Below are positions 1-9,226 of a DNA stretch of 49,596 nt, one piece after another; the first letter of the stretch is position 1; each line of letters begins with the position of its first letter. Below the pieces are notes generated by a model that saw nothing but the letters and a program-made list of their open reading frames with translations, made no database searches and was not told where the DNA came from. The translations under genes and the position numbers were made by a program. The stretch covers positions 94,959-144,554 of the forward strand of contig NZ_MKVJ01000010.1 of the NCBI RefSeq assembly GCF_001898805.1, read 5' to 3'. This DNA is from Leifsonia sp. 71-9 (GTDB taxonomy: Bacteria; Actinomycetota; Actinomycetes; Actinomycetales; Microbacteriaceae).

Positions 1-387
1 GCCGTCATCGCCACGCTCAAGCCGTCCCGGATCGTCGTGGTCGGAGGCCCGACGGTGATGCCCGACAGCCTGGTGGCGGCGTTCGGCTCCCTCGCGCCCA
101 CGACCAGGGTCTCCGGAGCCGATCGGTTCGCGACCGCCGCGGCCGTGGCCGACTTCGCCTTCCCGGAGTCGACGAGCGCGCTCCTGGCGTCGGGTTCCGG
201 ATTCGCCGACGCGCTGAGCGGCGTCGTCCTCGCTGCGAAGCAGAAGGCGCCGATCTACCCGATGCCGTGGGGCTGTGTCTCCGGGCCGCTGCGCGCGAAG
301 CTCGCGGCGGGCACGGTCACGGCCGTCACGGTCGTGGGAGGCCCGGCGGTCATGCATCCCGGGCTGGACACGCTCGAACACTGCTGA
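1..387 (+). CDS. Cell-wall-binding-repeat (CWB2-type) surface protein, 5'-truncated
   Basis: The frame is open from base 1, so only the C-terminal 128 residues are present. They show the signature of cell-wall-binding repeat 2 domains: the [20 protein letters not shown] block, then a Gly/Ala-rich strand ([11 protein letters not shown]), and the VVGGP motif at both ends (VVVGGPTVM and VVVGGPAVM). These domains come in triplets in Gram-positive surface proteins and attach the protein to anionic wall polymers. The N-terminal signal peptide and any catalytic domain lie outside the window. The family is clear from the motifs; the function of the whole protein cannot be told. A hairpin terminator follows the stop codon. 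Confidence 0.85.
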   Translation, partial: AVIATLKPSRIVVVGGPTVMPDSLVAAFGSLAPTTRVSGADRFATAAAVADFAFPESTSALLASGSGFADALSGVVLAAKQKAPIYPMPWGCVSGPLRAKLAAGTVTAVTVVGGPAVMHPGLDTLEHC

Positions 388-407
388 TCCCGGGCGCGGG
401 ATGCACG

Positions 408-438
408 AGGGCCGGGTGGACGTCGTCCACCCGGCCCT
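408..438 (+). terminator. Hairpin terminator after the CWB2 gene
   Basis: A perfect 14-bp inverted repeat (AGGGCCGGGTGGAC and its complement) closes on a 3-nt loop 20 nt after the stop codon. There is no U-tract, which is common for actinobacterial hairpin terminators. It separates the surface-protein gene from the nrd operon. Confidence 0.75.
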
Positions 439-506
439 TGCGCGTCCCCGCGGCCGGATCCTGCCTCACATCGTTCCCGCTCCGTGCCGGTCAACGCCGG
501 AAATAA

Positions 507-554
507 CCACATCATCTAGTGTTCGGCGTGTCGCGCCGCCCCTATATGTAGTGT
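507..554 (+). promoter_or_regulatory. Tandem NrdR boxes upstream of nrdH
   Basis: Two 16-bp sites, CCACATCATCTAGTGT (507-522) and CCCCTATATGTAGTGT (539-554), match the NrdR-box consensus acaCwAtATaTwGtgt. The second fits best. Their centres are 32 bp apart, about three helical turns, the usual spacing for NrdR operator pairs. NrdR is the zinc-finger/ATP-cone repressor of ribonucleotide reductase genes, so the nrdHIEF operon is expected to be repressed when dNTPs are plentiful. nrdR itself is not in the window. Confidence 0.85.
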
Positions 555-593
555 TAACGCTCCGGCATCCCGTTGACATGAAAGGCGCAGGAC

Positions 594-830
594 ATGAGCA
601 TCGTCGTCTACAGCAAGCCCGCGTGCGTGCAGTGCACAGCCACCTACACGGCCCTCGATCGGAAGGGCATCGAGTACCGGGTGGTCGACGTCACCACCGA
701 CGACGCCGCGCTCGCCGCGGTGCGCGCGCTGGGCTACGCGCAGGCGCCCGTCGTCGTGACCGACGACGAGCACTGGTCCGGCTTCCGGCCCGATCTGATC
801 GGACGGGTCGCGACGAAGCTCGGGAAGTGA
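594..830 (+). CDS. nrdH: Glutaredoxin-like protein NrdH
   Basis: 78 residues, the usual size for NrdH. This small thioredoxin-fold protein passes electrons from thioredoxin reductase to the class Ib ribonucleotide reductase NrdEF. The redox motif C11-V-Q-C14 follows the first strand (IVVYSKPAC), and the diagnostic NrdH motif WSGFRPD is near the C-terminus. The ATG start has an AAAGG element 8 nt upstream. It is the first gene of nrdHIEF; nrdI starts inside its stop codon. Both NrdR boxes lie 40-90 nt upstream. Confidence 0.95.
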   Translation: MSIVVYSKPACVQCTATYTALDRKGIEYRVVDVTTDDAALAAVRALGYAQAPVVVTDDEHWSGFRPDLIGRVATKLGK

Positions 831-1237
831 CCCGTGCCGTGAGCGGTCTCGTCTACTTCTCGTCCGTGTCGGAGAACACGCACCGCTTCGTGACGAAGCT
901 CGGCGTGCCGGCGCAGCGCATCCCGCTGCGGGCGCACGAGCCGAGCCTGCACGCGACCGAGCCGTTCGTGCTCGTCCTCCCCACCTACGGCGGGGGAGAG
1001 GACCGGGCGGCCGTTCCCAAGCAGGTCATCCGCTTCCTCAACGACGACGGCAATCGTCGCCTCCTGCGCGGCGTGATCGGCGCAGGCAACACCAACTTCG
1101 GGGCCGCCTACGGCATCGCCGGCGACATCGTCGCGGCGAAATGCGGCGTGCCCCACCACTACCGCTTCGAGCTCTTCGGCACCGCCGAGGACGTCGCCGC
1201 GGTCCAGAACGGATTGGAGACACTGTGGCGACACTGA
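827..1237 (+). CDS. nrdI: Flavodoxin-like NrdI, class Ib RNR maturation protein
   Basis: 136 residues from a GTG that overlaps the nrdH stop (GTGA); a second in-frame GTG at 839 is an alternative. NrdI is a flavodoxin-like FMN protein that supplies the oxidant for assembling the dimanganese-tyrosyl cofactor of NrdF. Supporting motifs are [12 protein letters not shown] (FMN phosphate loop), PTYGGG and the [16 protein letters not shown] loop. The frame stays open far upstream, but that extension overlaps nrdH and the promoter and is not coding. Its end overlaps nrdE by 13 bp, implying translational coupling. Confidence 0.93.
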   Translation: MTRAVSGLVYFSSVSENTHRFVTKLGVPAQRIPLRAHEPSLHATEPFVLVLPTYGGGEDRAAVPKQVIRFLNDDGNRRLLRGVIGAGNTNFGAAYGIAGDIVAAKCGVPHHYRFELFGTAEDVAAVQNGLETLWRH

Positions 1238-3390
1238 CCGCCGACACCCTGACCGCCGACGCGCTGACCGCGGACGCTCCCGCGGCCGACTACCACGCGC
1301 TCAACGCGATGCTGAACCTGTACGACGAGGACGGACGGATCCAGTTCGAGCGGGATCACGAGGCGGCGCGCGAGTACTTCCGCCAGCACATCCTGCCGAA
1401 CAGCCTCCGCTTCGACTCCGTCGCGCAGCGCCTCGCCTACCTGGTCGACAACGACTACTACGACCCGGAGGTGCTCGACCGCTATCCGGTCGCCGCCGTC
1501 GAACGCCTCACGTCCCGTGCGGAGTCGCACCGCTTCCGGTTCGCGACCTTCCTCGGCGCGTTCAAGTTCCACACCTCCTACGCCCTCAAGAGCTTCGACG
1601 GCGGCAGCTATCTCGAGCGCTTCGAGGACCGCGTCGTGATGGTCGCGCTCACCCTCGCGGCCGGGGACGAGGAGTTCGCCGGGCGCCTCGTGGACGAGAT
1701 GATGGCGGGCCGGTTCCAGCCGGCGACGCCGACCTTCCTCAACGCGGGCAAGGCGCAGCGGGGCGAGCTGGTCTCCTGCTTCCTGCTGCGCATGGAGGAC
1801 AACATGGAGTCCATCGGCCGCGGGATCACCTCGGCGCTGCAGCTCTCCAAGCGCGGTGGCGGCGTCGCCCTGCTGCTCTCCAACATCCGGGAGGCGGGCG
1901 CTCCCATCAAGCAGGTGCGCAACCAGTCCTCCGGCGTGATCCCCGTGATGAAGCTGCTCGAGGACTCGTTCAGCTACGCCAACCAGCTCGGTGCGCGGCA
2001 GGGCGCCGGTGCGGTGTACCTCAGCGCGCACCATCCCGACATCCTGCGCTTCCTCGACACCAAGCGCGAGAACGCGGACGAGAAGATCCGCATCAAGACG
2101 CTGTCGCTCGGCGTCGTGGTGCCCGACATCACGTTCGAGCTCGCGCGCGACAACCGGCCGATGCACCTGTTCAGCCCGTACGACGTGGAGCGCGTCTACG
2201 GGGTGCCGTTCGGCGACATCGCGGTGAGCGAGAGGTACGACGAGCTGGTCGCCGATCCGCGCATCCGGAAGACCACCATCGACGCGCGCGCGTTCTTCCA
2301 GACGCTGGCCGAGATCCAGTTCGAGTCCGGCTATCCGTACATCGTGTTCGAGGACACGGTGAATCGCGCGAACCCGATCGCAGGGCGCATCAACATGTCG
2401 AACCTGTGCTCCGAGATCCTGCAGGTGAACAGCCCCAGCACCTACTCCGACGACCTCTCGTACCAGCACGTCGGCACGGACATCTCGTGCAACCTCGGCT
2501 CCCTGAACATCGCGATGGCGATGGACTCGCCCGACTTCGGGCTGACCGTGGAGACCGCGGTCCGCGCTCTCTCGGCCGTCTCGGATCAGAGCCGGCTGTC
2601 GGCCGTGCCGTCGGTCGAGCGCGGCAACGACAGCGCCCACGCCATCGGGCTCGGCCAGATGAACCTGCACGGCTACCTGGCGCGGGAGCGCATCCACTAC
2701 GGCAGCGCTGAGGGGATCGACTTCACGAACATCTACTTCTGCACGGTGCTGTTCCACGCCCTCCGCGCCTCCAACCGCATCGCGATCGAGCGCCGCGAGA
2801 CGTTCGGCGGCTTCGCCGAGTCGGCGTACGCCTCCGGCGCGTTCTTCGAGAAGTACACCGACCGGGCGTGGGAGCCGGCGACGGATCGCGTGCGGGCGCT
2901 CTTCGCGGAGGCGGGCGTGAGCATCCCGACGATCGCGGAGTGGGAGGCGCTGCGCGACAGCGTGCGCGAGCACGGGCTCTACAACCAGAACCTGCAGGCC
3001 GTGCCGCCCACCGGCTCGATCTCATACATCAACAACGCGACGTCCTCCATCCACCCGATCGCCTCGAAGGTCGAGATCCGCAAGGAAGGCAAGCTCGGCC
3101 GGGTCTACTACCCGGCGCCGTTCCTCACGAACGACAACCTCGAGTACTACCGCGACGCGTACGAGATCGGGCCCGAGAAGATCATCGACACCTATGCCGC
3201 GGCCACCCAGCACGTGGACCAGGGGCTGTCGCTCACCCTGTTCTTCCCCGACACCGCCACGACCCGGGACATCAACCGGGCGCAGATCCACGCCTGGCGG
3301 TCGGGGGTGAAGTCCATCTACTACGTGCGCATCCGGCAGCTCGCCCTGGAGGGCACGGAGGTCGAGGGCTGCGTCAGCTGCATGCTCTGA
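1225..3390 (+). CDS. nrdE: Class Ib ribonucleoside-diphosphate reductase, alpha subunit
   Basis: 721 residues, normal for NrdE. It reduces ribonucleoside diphosphates to deoxyribonucleotides with NrdF as radical subunit. Visible motifs are the active-site Cys in [25 protein letters not shown] with the second active-site Cys, [14 protein letters not shown], and the C-terminal thiol pair EGCVSCML that exchanges with NrdH. There is no ATP-cone, as expected for class Ib. The GTG start is chosen because GGAGA lies 4 nt upstream and the overlap with nrdI is short; the longer upstream frame would be nrdI in another register. The first 20 residues carry three LTAD repeats, a probably disordered extension. 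Confidence 0.95.
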   Translation: MATLTADTLTADALTADAPAADYHALNAMLNLYDEDGRIQFERDHEAAREYFRQHILPNSLRFDSVAQRLAYLVDNDYYDPEVLDRYPVAAVERLTSRAESHRFRFATFLGAFKFHTSYALKSFDGGSYLERFEDRVVMVALTLAAGDEEFAGRLVDEMMAGRFQPATPTFLNAGKAQRGELVSCFLLRMEDNMESIGRGITSALQLSKRGGGVALLLSNIREAGAPIKQVRNQSSGVIPVMKLLEDSFSYANQLGARQGAGAVYLSAHHPDILRFLDTKRENADEKIRIKTLSLGVVVPDITFELARDNRPMHLFSPYDVERVYGVPFGDIAVSERYDELVADPRIRKTTIDARAFFQTLAEIQFESGYPYIVFEDTVNRANPIAGRINMSNLCSEILQVNSPSTYSDDLSYQHVGTDISCNLGSLNIAMAMDSPDFGLTVETAVRALSAVSDQSRLSAVPSVERGNDSAHAIGLGQMNLHGYLARERIHYGSAEGIDFTNIYFCTVLFHALRASNRIAIERRETFGGFAESAYASGAFFEKYTDRAWEPATDRVRALFAEAGVSIPTIAEWEALRDSVREHGLYNQNLQAVPPTGSISYINNATSSIHPIASKVEIRKEGKLGRVYYPAPFLTNDNLEYYRDAYEIGPEKIIDTYAAATQHVDQGLSLTLFFPDTATTRDINRAQIHAWRSGVKSIYYVRIRQLALEGTEVEGCVSCML

Positions 3391-4428
<1,038 letters not shown>

Positions 4429-4431
4429 GGG

Positions 4432-4465
4432 GGAGGGCGAGCTGCACCCGAGCAGCTCGCCCTCC
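4432..4465 (+). terminator. Hairpin terminator of the nrdHIEF operon
   Basis: A 14-bp perfect stem (GGAGGGCGAGCTGC with its complement) closes on a 6-nt loop, beginning 3 nt after the nrdF stop. No U-tract follows. Its position fits the end of nrdHIEF, just before the AT-rich promoter of the ROK regulator. Confidence 0.8.
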
Positions 4466-4500
4466 GGCGAACACCACGTGAATTCCGTCCGAAGTTCTGC

Positions 4501-4535
4501 TTGCATTTCTTTTGTTCGTAAGCTTTACTAACAAA
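4501..4535 (+). promoter_or_regulatory. Promoter with palindromic operator for the ROK regulator
   Basis: The arms TTTGTTCGTAA (4511-4521) and TTACTAACAAA (4525-4535) form an 11-bp inverted repeat with one mismatch and a 3-nt spacer, ending one base before the ATG of the ROK gene. ROK repressors bind palindromes rich in TTTGTT/AACAAA (XylR-like sites are known), so autoregulation is likely. A TTGCAT element (4501-4506) and TTTACT (4524-4529) are 17 bp apart. Transcription would then start at or next to the ATG, giving a leaderless mRNA; no Shine-Dalgarno is visible. The palindrome is seen; the binding protein and start site are inferred. Confidence 0.65.
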
Positions 4536-4536
4536 C

Positions 4537-5820
4537 ATGACCACGACGAAGACGCAGGGAACGGGAGCCGCTACGGCTGCCTCCGCCACCGCGGAATCGA
4601 CCGTGGTCCCGAGGGTCGTGGCCGTGCATGGTGCGCCCGTCGCCGGCACCGCGACCGGCGCGACCGGTGCCGGCGTCACCGGCGCGGGGCTCGTCCCGGG
4701 ACGCGCGCTGCGACCGCGGGCCAAGGTGCTCCCGGAGCACGCCCGCAGCCACAACCGGTCGCTCGTCCTCCAGACGCTGTACCGCTCGGGGGAGCTCAGC
4801 CGCGCCGACATCGCCCGCGAGACCGGCCTGACCCGCGTCACCGTGTCCGACCTGGTCGCCGAGCTGATCGCCGAATGGCTGGTCGTCGAGCTGGGGCAGC
4901 GGGAGTCCGCCCGTCCCGGCAAGCCCGCCGTGCTCCTCGACATCAACCGGACCGCGCACCAGATCATCGGCGTCGACCTCAGCGACCACGACCGTTTCCG
5001 CGGCGCGGTGATGGACCTCGACGGCGCGATCCTCGCCTCGGCGGAGGTGCCGCTGGAAGGCGCGACCGGCGACGCGGCCACCGCGAAGGTCCGGCGGCTC
5101 GTCGACGACCTCGTCCGGCTCGCGACCGCGCCGGTGCTCGGCATCGGCGTCGGCTCGCCCGGTGTGGTCGACCTCGCCGGCACCATCCTCACCGCCCCCA
5201 ACCTCGGCTGGCACGGTCTCGCCCTGCAGGCGGAGCTCCAGGCTGCGACGGGCCTCCCCGTGATCGTCGCCAACGACGCCAACGCCGCGGTGCTCGCGGA
5301 GCACAGCTACGGCGGAGCGACCGGCGACCTGATGCTGATCCGCGTGGGCCACGGTATCGGCGCCGGGCTGATCGTCGCCGGTGCCCTCGTCTACGGCAGC
5401 CACTTCGCCGCGGGCGAGATCGGTCAGGTTATGGTCGGGACGGACCTCGGGCTCGAGGCCACCTACAGCCGCGACCAGGTGCTGGAGCACTGGCTCAGCG
5501 TCCCGCAGCTGCGCAACGGCATCGCCGAGGCCCAGGCCTCCGGTGCGGACGTCACACCGGCCCTCCGTGAGGCCGGCCAGCGGCTCGGCATCGCCCTCGC
5601 CCCCGTCGTGGGCGCCCTCAACCTGTCGGAGATCGTGCTCAGCGGCCCGACCGACCTTCTCGATGGTCCCCTCGCCGAGGCGACCATCCACACGCTCCGG
5701 AGCCGGACGATGGCCGAGAACCACGCCGACCTCGCGCTCCGGATGACCACGCAGGGGCAGGACATCGTCCTGCGCGGCGCGGCCGTACTCGTCCTCTCCG
5801 GACGGCTCGGGGTCTCGTAA
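4537..5820 (+). CDS. ROK-family transcriptional repressor (NagC/XylR type)
   Basis: 427 residues. A winged helix-turn-helix at about 71-120 (SLVLQTLYRSGELSRADIAR... TRVTVSDLV) is followed by a ROK sugar-kinase-like domain. The kinase nucleotide motif DxGGT is degenerate (VDLSDHDRF) and the CxCGxxGC zinc motif is missing after GEIGQV, so it should bind sugar but not phosphorylate it. The first 60 residues are an Ala/Thr/Gly-rich tail, unusual for the family. Downstream GTG codons are possible starts, but the palindrome touching this ATG suggests a leaderless start here. It probably controls the adjacent sugar ABC importer and GlcNAc genes; the inducer is unknown. Confidence 0.85.
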   Translation: MTTTKTQGTGAATAASATAESTVVPRVVAVHGAPVAGTATGATGAGVTGAGLVPGRALRPRAKVLPEHARSHNRSLVLQTLYRSGELSRADIARETGLTRVTVSDLVAELIAEWLVVELGQRESARPGKPAVLLDINRTAHQIIGVDLSDHDRFRGAVMDLDGAILASAEVPLEGATGDAATAKVRRLVDDLVRLATAPVLGIGVGSPGVVDLAGTILTAPNLGWHGLALQAELQAATGLPVIVANDANAAVLAEHSYGGATGDLMLIRVGHGIGAGLIVAGALVYGSHFAAGEIGQVMVGTDLGLEATYSRDQVLEHWLSVPQLRNGIAEAQASGADVTPALREAGQRLGIALAPVVGALNLSEIVLSGPTDLLDGPLAEATIHTLRSRTMAENHADLALRMTTQGQDIVLRGAAVLVLSGRLGVS

Positions 5821-5918
5821 CACAGCAATCCGGATCCACCGACCCCTGCACCACGGTGTGGCAACCGCACACACTGACCACCTGAACAAAGCCCGATCAT
5901 TTTTGAAAGGACAGTGCA

Positions 5919-7265
5919 ATGAAGAGAAAGCTCGTCGGCCTCGCCGCTGTGGCTACAGCTTCCGCTCTCGTGCTCGCGGGATGCGCCTCCGGCGGATCAT
6001 CGGCGCCCAGCACCGACGGGAAGGGCAAGACGGTCACCCTGTGGCTGGTCGGCTCCGACACCCCGGATGCGCTGCGCACCTACCTCAAGACCGAGTTCAA
6101 CAAGGAGACCGGCGCGACGCTCAAGATCGAGCAGCAGGACTGGGGCGACATCGTCACCAAGCTCACCACGGCCCTCCCGGACGCGAACAACACCCCGGAC
6201 GTGACCGAGATGGGCAACACCCAGTCCCCGACGTTCACCAACGTCGGCGCGTTCCTCGACATCTCCGACGAGTACAAGGACCTCGGCGGCGACAAGCTGC
6301 TGCAGTCCTTCGTCGACGCCGGAAAGGTCGACGGCAAGAACTACACGCTGCCGTACTACTTCGGCTCGCGCTACATGTTCTACCGCAAGGACGTCTACTC
6401 CGCGGCCGGCGCCACCGTGCCGACCACGCTCGACCAGTTCAACACCACGGTCGCCGACATCACCGCGAAGAACCCGAAGGCGATCCCGAACTTCTCCGGC
6501 TTCTTCCTCGGCGGTCAGGACTGGCGCGACGGCATCTCCTGGATCTTCGCCAACGGCGGGGACATCGCCAAGAAGCAGGGCGACAAGTGGGTGGCCACGC
6601 TGGACTCCGAGGGTTCGCTGAAGGGCCTGCAGCAGCTGCAGGACATCTACAAGAACGCCTCCAAGGCGCCGAACGACGCCAAGGACTCGAACCAGTACAT
6701 CTACCTGAACGACAGCGACCAGACGGTCGACGCCACCGGCAACAAGACCGGTGACACGTCGCTCGCCGCCGCGACGATCATGGCGCCGGGATGGGCGCAC
6801 TGGTCGATCGGCGACCTGTCCGAGAAGGACGGCAAGCCGGTCCGCACCTGGAACGACCAGACGTTCGGCACGTTCGTCCTGCCGGGCAACGACGGCAAGC
6901 CCGCCCCGGTCTTCGCCGGCGGATCGAACATCGGCATCTCGGCCAAGTCCAAGAACCCGGGCCTGTCCAAGACCCTCCTGAAGATCATCTTCTCGAAGGA
7001 GTACCAGGAGATGCTCGGCAAGAACGGCCTCGGCCCGGCGAACTCGGACTACATGTCCTCGCTCGGCGACGACCAGTTCGCGAAGGCGCTCATCGAGTCC
7101 GCGTCCAACTCCAAGCTCACCCCGGCCGCGCCGGGCTGGGCCAAGGTCGAGGCCGCGAACGTCATGGAGGAGTTCTTCTCCAAGATCCGCGACGCGTCCG
7201 ACCTGAAGGCGCTCGCCCAGGAGTACGACACGAAGATCGACGCACTCCTCAACGAGAAGAACTAG
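5919..7265 (+). CDS. ABC sugar-binding lipoprotein (family 1 solute-binding protein)
   Basis: 448 residues. An N-terminal lipoprotein signal (MKRKLVGLAA... LVLAGC, Cys22) is followed by a family 1 extracellular solute-binding fold (VTLWLVGSDTPDALRTYLKT at the mature start). It captures sugar outside the membrane for the two permeases that follow. The ATG is preceded by GAAAGGACA. The neighbouring GH3 hexosaminidase, ROK kinase and nagB suggest GlcNAc or chito-oligosaccharides, but the ligand cannot be read from the sequence. No ATPase gene is present, so a shared MsiK-type ATPase elsewhere is implied. A strong hairpin sits between it and the first permease. Confidence 0.88.
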   Translation: MKRKLVGLAAVATASALVLAGCASGGSSAPSTDGKGKTVTLWLVGSDTPDALRTYLKTEFNKETGATLKIEQQDWGDIVTKLTTALPDANNTPDVTEMGNTQSPTFTNVGAFLDISDEYKDLGGDKLLQSFVDAGKVDGKNYTLPYYFGSRYMFYRKDVYSAAGATVPTTLDQFNTTVADITAKNPKAIPNFSGFFLGGQDWRDGISWIFANGGDIAKKQGDKWVATLDSEGSLKGLQQLQDIYKNASKAPNDAKDSNQYIYLNDSDQTVDATGNKTGDTSLAAATIMAPGWAHWSIGDLSEKDGKPVRTWNDQTFGTFVLPGNDGKPAPVFAGGSNIGISAKSKNPGLSKTLLKIIFSKEYQEMLGKNGLGPANSDYMSSLGDDQFAKALIESASNSKLTPAAPGWAKVEAANVMEEFFSKIRDASDLKALAQEYDTKIDALLNEKN

Positions 7266-7293
7266 TCGTTCCCTCTCGCAACACCTAGCAGGT

Positions 7294-7325
7294 GAGGGCG
7301 CGGAAGGCACCCCTTCCGCGCCCTC
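7294..7325 (+). terminator. Intercistronic hairpin between binding protein and permease genes
   Basis: A 14-bp perfect stem (GAGGGCGCGGAAGG and complement) with a 4-nt CACC loop starts 29 nt after the binding-protein stop and ends 36 nt before the permease start. In sugar ABC operons such hairpins act as partial terminators or protect the upstream mRNA, giving an excess of binding protein over permease. The structure is directly visible; the attenuator role is inferred. Confidence 0.7.
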
Positions 7326-7361
7326 GCTCCTGCCCCCATGATTCTCGGAAGGAGGACCGAC

Positions 7362-8330
7362 GTGACCACCACCCAGCAGACCCCCGCGGCGACCGGCCGC
7401 CCGGCCCGCCCGGCGCGCTCGCCGAAGCAGGGAGCCCCCCGCCCCCGCAAGCGCCAGCTCGCGCCCTACATGCTGCTGCTGCCGGCCATCGCCATCCTGC
7501 TGCTCGCACTCGGTTACCCGATCGTGTGGCAGGTCATCACCTCGATGCAGCACTTCGGGCTCGCCCAGCAGTTCGGCCAGCCCGCCCCGTTCGTGTGGTT
7601 CCAGAACTACATCACCCTGTTCTCCGACCCCTACATGTGGATCGTCGTCGGCCGGTCGATCGCGTTCTGCCTCGTCACCGCCGCCGTGACCGTGATCATC
7701 GGCGTCGGGCTCGCCCTGCTGATGACCGGTGTCAACGCCGTCGTTCGCGTCATCCTCCAGATCGCCCTGCTGCTCGCCTGGGCCATGCCGGTCGTCGCCG
7801 CGATGACCGTCTGGAACTGGCTGTTCGACTGGCGCCGCGGCCTCATCAACAACGTGCTGAGCTCCTGGGGCCTCGACTTCCAGGGTCACAACTGGCTGCA
7901 GAACCCGCTCTCGTTCTTCTTCGTCGCCATGATCATCGTGGTGTGGATGAGCGTCCCGTTCGTCGCCTTCTCGGTCTACGCCGGCCTGACCCAGGTCTCC
8001 GGCGAGGTGCTCGAGGCCGCGCAGATGGACGGCGCCAAGGGCTTCCAGCGGCTGCGCTACATCATCCTGCCGATGATCCGGCCGGTGCTCGGGATCGTGC
8101 TGCTGCTCCAGATCATCTGGGACCTGCGCGTCTTCACCCAGATCAAGCTCCTGCAGGACAAGGGCTCCATCGCCAGCGAGACCAACCTGCTCGGCACCTA
8201 CATCTACCAGCTCGGCGTCGGATCGAGCGACTTCGCGATGGCCAGCGCCGTCTCGGTGTTCGTCCTGATCCTGACCGTCGCCCTGAGCTGGTTCTACGTC
8301 CGCTCGCTGATCAAGGAGGACGAGTCGTGA
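7362..8330 (+). CDS. ABC sugar transporter permease (MalF type)
   Basis: 322 residues from GTG, chosen because GGAAGGAGGA lies just upstream; an ATG 8 codons earlier has no ribosome site. A charged Pro/Arg-rich N-terminus precedes about six membrane segments, beginning with LAPYMLLLPAIAILLLALGY. The EAA loop that contacts the ATPase is EVLEAAQMDGAKGFQRLRYI, followed by LPMIRP. It pairs with the next permease, whose start overlaps its stop by 4 bp. Confidence 0.9.
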   Translation: MTTTQQTPAATGRPARPARSPKQGAPRPRKRQLAPYMLLLPAIAILLLALGYPIVWQVITSMQHFGLAQQFGQPAPFVWFQNYITLFSDPYMWIVVGRSIAFCLVTAAVTVIIGVGLALLMTGVNAVVRVILQIALLLAWAMPVVAAMTVWNWLFDWRRGLINNVLSSWGLDFQGHNWLQNPLSFFFVAMIIVVWMSVPFVAFSVYAGLTQVSGEVLEAAQMDGAKGFQRLRYIILPMIRPVLGIVLLLQIIWDLRVFTQIKLLQDKGSIASETNLLGTYIYQLGVGSSDFAMASAVSVFVLILTVALSWFYVRSLIKEDES

Positions 8331-9226
8331 CCACCGCGTCCACCGCATCCGCCACCGCCGCCACCGCGGCACCCGCCCGCAAGCTGCGCCAGAAGGTGCG
8401 GCCCTCCCGCATCGTGCTCGGCGTCGTCGCAATCGTCCTCGCCCTGATCTGGGTCTTCCCGGTCTACTGGATGGTCAACTCGTCCCTCCTGCCGAACGTG
8501 GTGCTGCAGAACTCCACGCCCACGTGGCTGCCGTTCGGCGGCTCGTTCGACAACTTCACCGCGGTCATCGACGGGGGCACGTTCTTCCCGGCGCTCGGGA
8601 TGAGCCTCACCATCGCGCTCATCACGGTCGTCGTGTGCCTCGCCTTCGCCTTCCTCGCCGCACTCGCCATCAGCCGGTTCCGCTTCCGCGGCCGCACGTC
8701 GTTCGTGCTCGCCGTGCTGCTGATCCAGATGCTGCCGGCGGAGGGCCTGTTCATCGCGCAGTACAAGCTGATGGGGAGCCTCGGCCTCCTGAACAGCGTC
8801 ATCGGCGTCAGCATCCTCTACATCGCGGCCGTCGTGCCGTTCACGATCTGGATGCTGCGCGGCTTCGTCGCCGGCATCCCGGCCGACCTCGAGGAGGCCG
8901 CCATGGTGGACGGTCTCAGCCGCACCCAGGCGTTCCTGCGGATCACCTTCCCGCTCCTCGCCCCGGGTCTCGTCGCCTCCGGCGTCTACGCGTTCCTCCA
9001 GGCGTGGAACGAGTTCACGGTCGCCCTCGTCATCCTGCAGGAGAACAGCAGCCAGACGCTGCCGCTCTGGCTGCGCGGCTTCATCCAGCAGTCCGCCTCC
9101 CGCGCCACCGACTGGGGCCAGGTCATGGCCGCCTCGACCCTCGTCGCGGTGCCGGTGATCATCTTCTTCCTCATCGTGCAGGGCCGGATGACCAGCGGGC
9201 TCGTCAGCGGGGCGGTGAAGGGGTGA
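8327..9226 (+). CDS. ABC sugar transporter permease (MalG type)
   Basis: 299 residues from a GTG overlapping the previous stop (GTGA), with GGAGGA upstream. An Ala/Thr-rich cytoplasmic head is followed by six membrane segments starting at IVLGVVAIVLALIWVFPVYW. The EAA loop is EEAAMVDGLSRTQAFLRITF and then PLLAPG. It forms the heterodimeric channel with the preceding permease. The next gene again overlaps by 4 bp, so the importer and the GH3 hydrolase are translationally coupled. Confidence 0.9.
   Translation: MTTASTASATAATAAPARKLRQKVRPSRIVLGVVAIVLALIWVFPVYWMVNSSLLPNVVLQNSTPTWLPFGGSFDNFTAVIDGGTFFPALGMSLTIALITVVVCLAFAFLAALAISRFRFRGRTSFVLAVLLIQMLPAEGLFIAQYKLMGSLGLLNSVIGVSILYIAAVVPFTIWMLRGFVAGIPADLEEAAMVDGLSRTQAFLRITFPLLAPGLVASGVYAFLQAWNEFTVALVILQENSSQTLPLWLRGFIQQSASRATDWGQVMAASTLVAVPVIIFFLIVQGRMTSGLVSGAVKG

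Noticed and set aside
571-582. TTGACA just before nrdH as a -35 element.
   Set aside because: It lies about 20 nt from the start codon, leaving no room for a -10 and a leader before nrdH.
1159-2973. A 604-codon minus-strand frame opposite nrdE.
   Set aside because: Low-complexity Arg/Ala/Val composition and full overlap with the clearly identified nrdE.
5853-5875. A possible terminator between the ROK regulator and the binding-protein gene.
   Set aside because: Only a 5-bp GTGTG/CACAC pairing can be formed, too weak to call.
4466-5918. DasR/GntR-type operators controlling the GlcNAc genes.
   Set aside because: No TGGTCTAGACCA-like site was found upstream of the regulator or binding-protein gene; the only palindrome is of ROK type.
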